Assembly: GCA_028869615.1 (NCBI GenBank)
Contig: JAGWRQ010000016.1
Location: 1-18,384 of the forward strand
Reading direction: 5' to 3'
Length of the DNA stretch: 18,384 nucleotides
DNA from: Candidatus Methylomirabilota bacterium
Lineage (GTDB): Bacteria; Methylomirabilota; Methylomirabilia; Methylomirabilales; Methylomirabilaceae
Every line of letters starts with the position of its first letter. Within the stretch, counting starts at the first letter, position 1. The position numbers and the translations under genes are program-made. Positions 16,630 to 18,384 of the stretch are shown here, piece after piece. The notes under the pieces are model-generated. The model was not told the DNA's origin, searched no databases, and worked only from the letters and a program-made list of their open reading frames with translations.

Positions 16630-16665
16630 AGCGTTCAGCAATCAGCGTTGAGCCATCAGCTTCAG
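16630..16665. repeat. Short tandem repeat, two 14-bp units plus a partial third
   Basis: AGCGTTCAGCAATC (16630-16643) is followed directly by AGCGTTGAGCCATC (16644-16657), differing at two positions, and then AGCTTCAG. It abuts the GC-rich inverted element to the right, and lies just upstream of the small basic protein gene, so it may influence its transcription. Confidence 0.7.
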
Positions 16666-16667
16666 AC

Positions 16668-16757
16668 AAACCCCCCTGACCCCCCTTTCAAAAAAAGGGG
16701 GGAGACTTCTATGTTTCCTTATCTCCCCCTTTCGTAAAGGGGGATTGAGGGGGTTTT
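16668..16757. repeat. 90-bp MITE-like element with nested C-rich hairpins
   Basis: Outer arms are AAACCCCCCTGACCCCCC plus TTT (16668-16688) and AAAGGGGGATTGAGGGGG plus TTTT (16736-16757), inverted copies of each other. Within it each arm has its own hairpin: CCCCCCTTT with AAAGGGGGG (16680-16702) and CCCCCTTT with AAAGGGGG (16725-16743). The DNA or RNA could fold as one long stem or two short ones. No coding capacity. Resembles dispersed non-autonomous palindromes common in some environmental bacteria. Confidence 0.8.
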
Positions 16758-16760
16758 CAT

Positions 16761-16789
16761 GTACCGTGGTACGGCATCGCCTCATGAGG
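16761..16789. other. Two small perfect palindromes after the GNAT gene
   Basis: GTACCGTGGTAC (16761-16772, 5-bp arms) and CCTCATGAGG (16780-16789) lie between the GNAT stop and the GC-rich element. They may be parts of a terminator or operator; no T-run follows on the minus strand apart from ATGAAAA. Confidence 0.35.
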
Positions 16790-16802
16790 TGTTCCTCTGA
16801 CA

Positions 16803-17366
16803 TTAAAAGGGCACCATGGCCGGCTCAATCTGCAGGTTCTTCATCATGATCACGAGGTCGTGTTCCTCCCCGATCTGGTCTTTGACATAGTTATAGAAGA
16901 CCGCCTCCTTTGTGAATCCTAATCGCTTGAGGATTTTCAGCGCCTCCGTCTGACCTCCCATGATCTCGGCGACGAGAATTTCAAGACCTGCCTTTTTGGC
17001 GGTGTCGATCAGCGCCTCGAGCATGAGCGTCCCGAGGCCCTTCGCCCGATACTCTCCATCGACGACCAGGCGCACCTTGCCCACATGGCTGGTCCAGCCG
17101 AATTTACGACGATGCAAAGTGACATCCGCCACGATGGTGTCGTCCACCTCTGCCACAAGCGGCAGGACCTTCTCGTAGTCGAGCTCTTCCGCCCACGCAT
17201 CGATCACCTCCCGCAGGGAGACATCGTCCCGCAGAAAGAGACGGTCTTCGCGCGGAACTCTACAGAAAAATTCATGGAGCCTTGCCGCATCCTCTTTGAC
17301 CATTGGGCGAATCGTCACGATCGTTCCGGTCTGAAGTGTGACCTGCTTTGGAAACCCGGCCAGCAT
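16803..17366 (-). CDS. GNAT-family N-acetyltransferase
   Basis: A 187-residue acetyl-CoA-dependent acetyltransferase. It contains the beta4-alpha3 acetyl-CoA site VRLVVDGEYRAKGLGTLML (99-117), with the pyrophosphate-binding R-x-x-G-x-G as Arg107, Gly110 and Gly112. The later LKILKRLGFTKEAVFYNYV segment is the usual motif B. The N-terminal segment IVTIRPMVKEDAARLHEFF (17-35) is typical of GNATs. The ATG at 17366 follows AAAGGAGG at 7 nt, a strong ribosome site. The substrate (small molecule or protein lysine) cannot be told; protein acetylation linked to acetyl-phosphate and acetyl-CoA levels would suit the neighbourhood but is speculation. It is bracketed by repeat elements and probably forms its own transcription unit. 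Confidence 0.92.
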   Translation of the reverse strand: MLAGFPKQVTLQTGTIVTIRPMVKEDAARLHEFFCRVPREDRLFLRDDVSLREVIDAWAEELDYEKVLPLVAEVDDTIVADVTLHRRKFGWTSHVGKVRLVVDGEYRAKGLGTLMLEALIDTAKKAGLEILVAEIMGGQTEALKILKRLGFTKEAVFYNYVKDQIGEEHDLVIMMKNLQIEPAMVPF

Positions 17367-17401
17367 GAGAGAGCCTCCTTTACGGTGTAGTAGTTAGCAA
17401 A

Positions 17402-17500
17402 TCCCCCTCACCCCCGCCCTCTCCTCCAATCGGGGGCGAGTAGGACCAAGAAAAATCTCCTCTCCCTCCCCTGGAGAGAGAGGATAAAGGTGAGAGGGGT
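17402..17500. repeat. Second GC-rich compound inverted repeat
   Basis: Outer segments CCCCCTCACC (17403-17412) and GGTGAGAGGGG (17489-17499) are inverted. Inside, CTCACCCCCG (17407-17416) pairs with CGGGGGCGAG (17431-17440, one mismatch) and CTCTCC (17460-17465) with GGAGAG (17473-17478). The design, two internal hairpins within an outer palindrome, matches the element at 16668-16757 although the sequence differs. It lies between the RHH gene and the GNAT gene. Confidence 0.7.
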
Positions 17501-17515
17501 GTAAGGCATCGATGT

Positions 17516-17848
17516 TCATGTCCGTAGATACTGCATGAGGGCCCGCGTGATCAGCTCTGACGGCGTAATGCAACGCCTTGCGGCCTCTGTCTCAAGCCGG
17601 GAGATCACCGCGCTCGAAAGGCGGACGGCCACCACTGTGTTCGGCGCTGTCGAACCCAGATCCGCCCGCGCCTCTTTTGCCCGCACCTGCGCTTCCAGCG
17701 AGGCTAACGCTACATCCTCGGCATCAAGCGGCCTCTCGACCTCTACCCCGAGATCCTCCTTCACCAGTTCGGCCTCTGTCGATCGCTTCCGCCGCTTTTG
17801 CGTCCGCCCTGTGCCCTTTCGAAGCGATGGTCCAGCCTTTGGTCTCAT
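17516..17848 (-). CDS. Ribbon-helix-helix (RHH) domain protein
   Basis: A 110-residue protein with a Lys/Arg-rich N-terminus (about 1-24, GTGRTQKRRKR), an acidic and helical middle (25-62), and a C-terminal RHH-like segment: the beta strand TVVAVRLSS (71-79), helix A VISRLETEAARR and helix B TPSELITRALMQYLR (95-109). RHH proteins bind DNA as dimers through the strand. The start at 17848 is set by AGGAGGGG five bases upstream and by the ATGA overlap with the upstream P-type ATPase stop. A longer frame reaching 18223 runs through the ATPase gene and is not credible. Having the RHH at the C-terminus is less common than at the N-terminus. It may regulate the ATPase operon, or be an antitoxin-like protein without a visible toxin. 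Confidence 0.82.
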   Translation of the reverse strand: MRPKAGPSLRKGTGRTQKRRKRSTEAELVKEDLGVEVERPLDAEDVALASLEAQVRAKEARADLGSTAPNTVVAVRLSSAVISRLETEAARRCITPSELITRALMQYLRT

Positions 17849-18384
17849 GCGGTCCCCTCCTGATAACGAAGTCCTTTCACCAGGTCGAAGCGGCGAACGA
17901 TCCTCTTCCTCGCCTCTTCCAGAAGCAGCAGCAGCGTCGCGCAGCCGATCAGAAGCCACCAGAACCCTCCCAGAAAAGCGTCGGTCCCGAAGATCCGATG
18001 GCCAATCGGGCTGTAGACAATCAGGCCGAGGATGGAGAGCTCGACCCCAATACCCCAGACGATGAGTCGATTTGTGAAGATACCCATGGAGAGGACTGAT
18101 CCCCTCGGACTCCGACACGCGTAGACATTCGCTACTTGACACACGACGATCGCAGCGAACGCCACCGTTGTCGCTTGCCTGTAGAGCGGGCTTGCGGCCG
18201 GCAGGTCGATGCCCCACTCCCATCCGCCACTCGTGAGATACCAGAGCCCGGCAGTCATGGCCGCAGCCGCCTCGATCGGTCCGAGAAACAGATACGATCT
18301 GATCAGCGAAGGGACATTCAACAGACGCTCGTCTCTGGACCTCGGCGGGCGATTCATCGTGTTCGCATCCGGCGGCTCGGCCCC
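17845..18384 (-). CDS. P-type cation-transporting ATPase, C-terminal 179 residues (5' part beyond right edge)
   Basis: The frame is open to the right edge, reading GAEPPDANTMNRPPRSRDER and onward, which is the sequence just after transmembrane helix M6 of P2-type ATPases. The visible part is then four hydrophobic helices, consistent with M7-M10 (about LFLGPIEAAAAMTAGLWYL, TTVAFAAIVVCQVANVYAC, LIVWGIGVELSILGLIVY and FWWLLIGCATLLLLLEEARK), the cation ATPase C-terminal domain. The catalytic DKTG loop and ion-selecting M4-M6 lie outside, so the transported ion is unknown (Ca2+, Mn2+, Mg2+, Na+ or H+ are possible). The ATG at 18357 is an internal methionine, not the start. The stop overlaps the RHH gene start by 4 bp. 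Confidence 0.9.
   Translation of the reverse strand, partial: GAEPPDANTMNRPPRSRDERLLNVPSLIRSYLFLGPIEAAAAMTAGLWYLTSGGWEWGIDLPAASPLYRQATTVAFAAIVVCQVANVYACRSPRGSVLSMGIFTNRLIVWGIGVELSILGLIVYSPIGHRIFGTDAFLGGFWWLLIGCATLLLLLEEARKRIVRRFDLVKGLRYQEGTA

Noticed and set aside
16668..16757. Possible CRISPR repeat or rho-independent terminator.
   Set aside because: There is no repeat-spacer periodicity, and the T-rich ends belong to the inverted arms, with the nested hairpins better explained as a MITE-like element.
17516..18223. Long minus-strand frame extending the RHH gene upstream to 18223 (235 codons).
   Set aside because: Its upstream half is another frame of the P-type ATPase, is low-complexity, and a strong ribosome site plus ATGA overlap fix the start at 17848.
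17845..18357. Apparent complete 170-residue membrane protein starting at ATG 18357.
   Set aside because: The frame stays open to the window edge and the preceding residues GAEPPDANT fit the P-type ATPase sequence after M6, so the ATG is internal.

Overview
The window is a GC-rich bacterial segment in which every supported gene lies on the minus strand, so transcription runs from the right end to the left. Gene content and non-coding repeats suggest an environmental, non-enteric bacterium. The NC10/Methylomirabilota or Nitrospirota lineages are possible because GC-rich repeats of this kind and this mix of stress and central-carbon genes are familiar there, but that placement is inference. No tRNA, rRNA, CRISPR array, transposase or phage gene was seen.

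In transcription order, the right part holds: the C-terminal end of a P-type cation-transporting ATPase (cut by the right edge); a ribbon-helix-helix protein whose start codon overlaps the ATPase stop; a GNAT acetyltransferase; a 48-residue very basic protein; a Lon-related AAA+/S16 protease; a GalT-type nucleotidyltransferase; phosphoenolpyruvate synthase (ppsA); a DUF2934-Hsp20 fusion; and a YbaK-type deacylase. Two compound GC-rich inverted-repeat elements flank the GNAT gene. A third inverted repeat forms the last codons of ppsA.

After a roughly 350-bp intergenic stretch with three stem-loops and a possible sigma-54-like promoter, the left part is a tight operon: alpha-glucan phosphorylase (glgP), glucose-6-phosphate dehydrogenase (zwf), an M50 intramembrane metalloprotease with CBS domains, a divergent HAD-family protein, acetate kinase (ackA) and phosphoketolase (xfp, cut by the left edge). 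Junctions are an ATGA overlap (zwf/M50), 31 bp (M50/HAD), a short overlap (HAD/ackA) and 17 bp (ackA/xfp).

Taken together, the left operon reads as a route from stored glucan to glucose phosphates, NADPH via zwf, and then acetyl phosphate and ATP through phosphoketolase and acetate kinase. The right part adds gluconeogenic entry (ppsA), sugar-nucleotide exchange (GalT) and protein quality control (Lon-like, Hsp20, YbaK, M50). The combination resembles an energy-limitation or stress survival island. Each family is known; the novelty, if any, lies in the arrangement, the small basic protein, the odd HAD protein and the ATPase/RHH pair.
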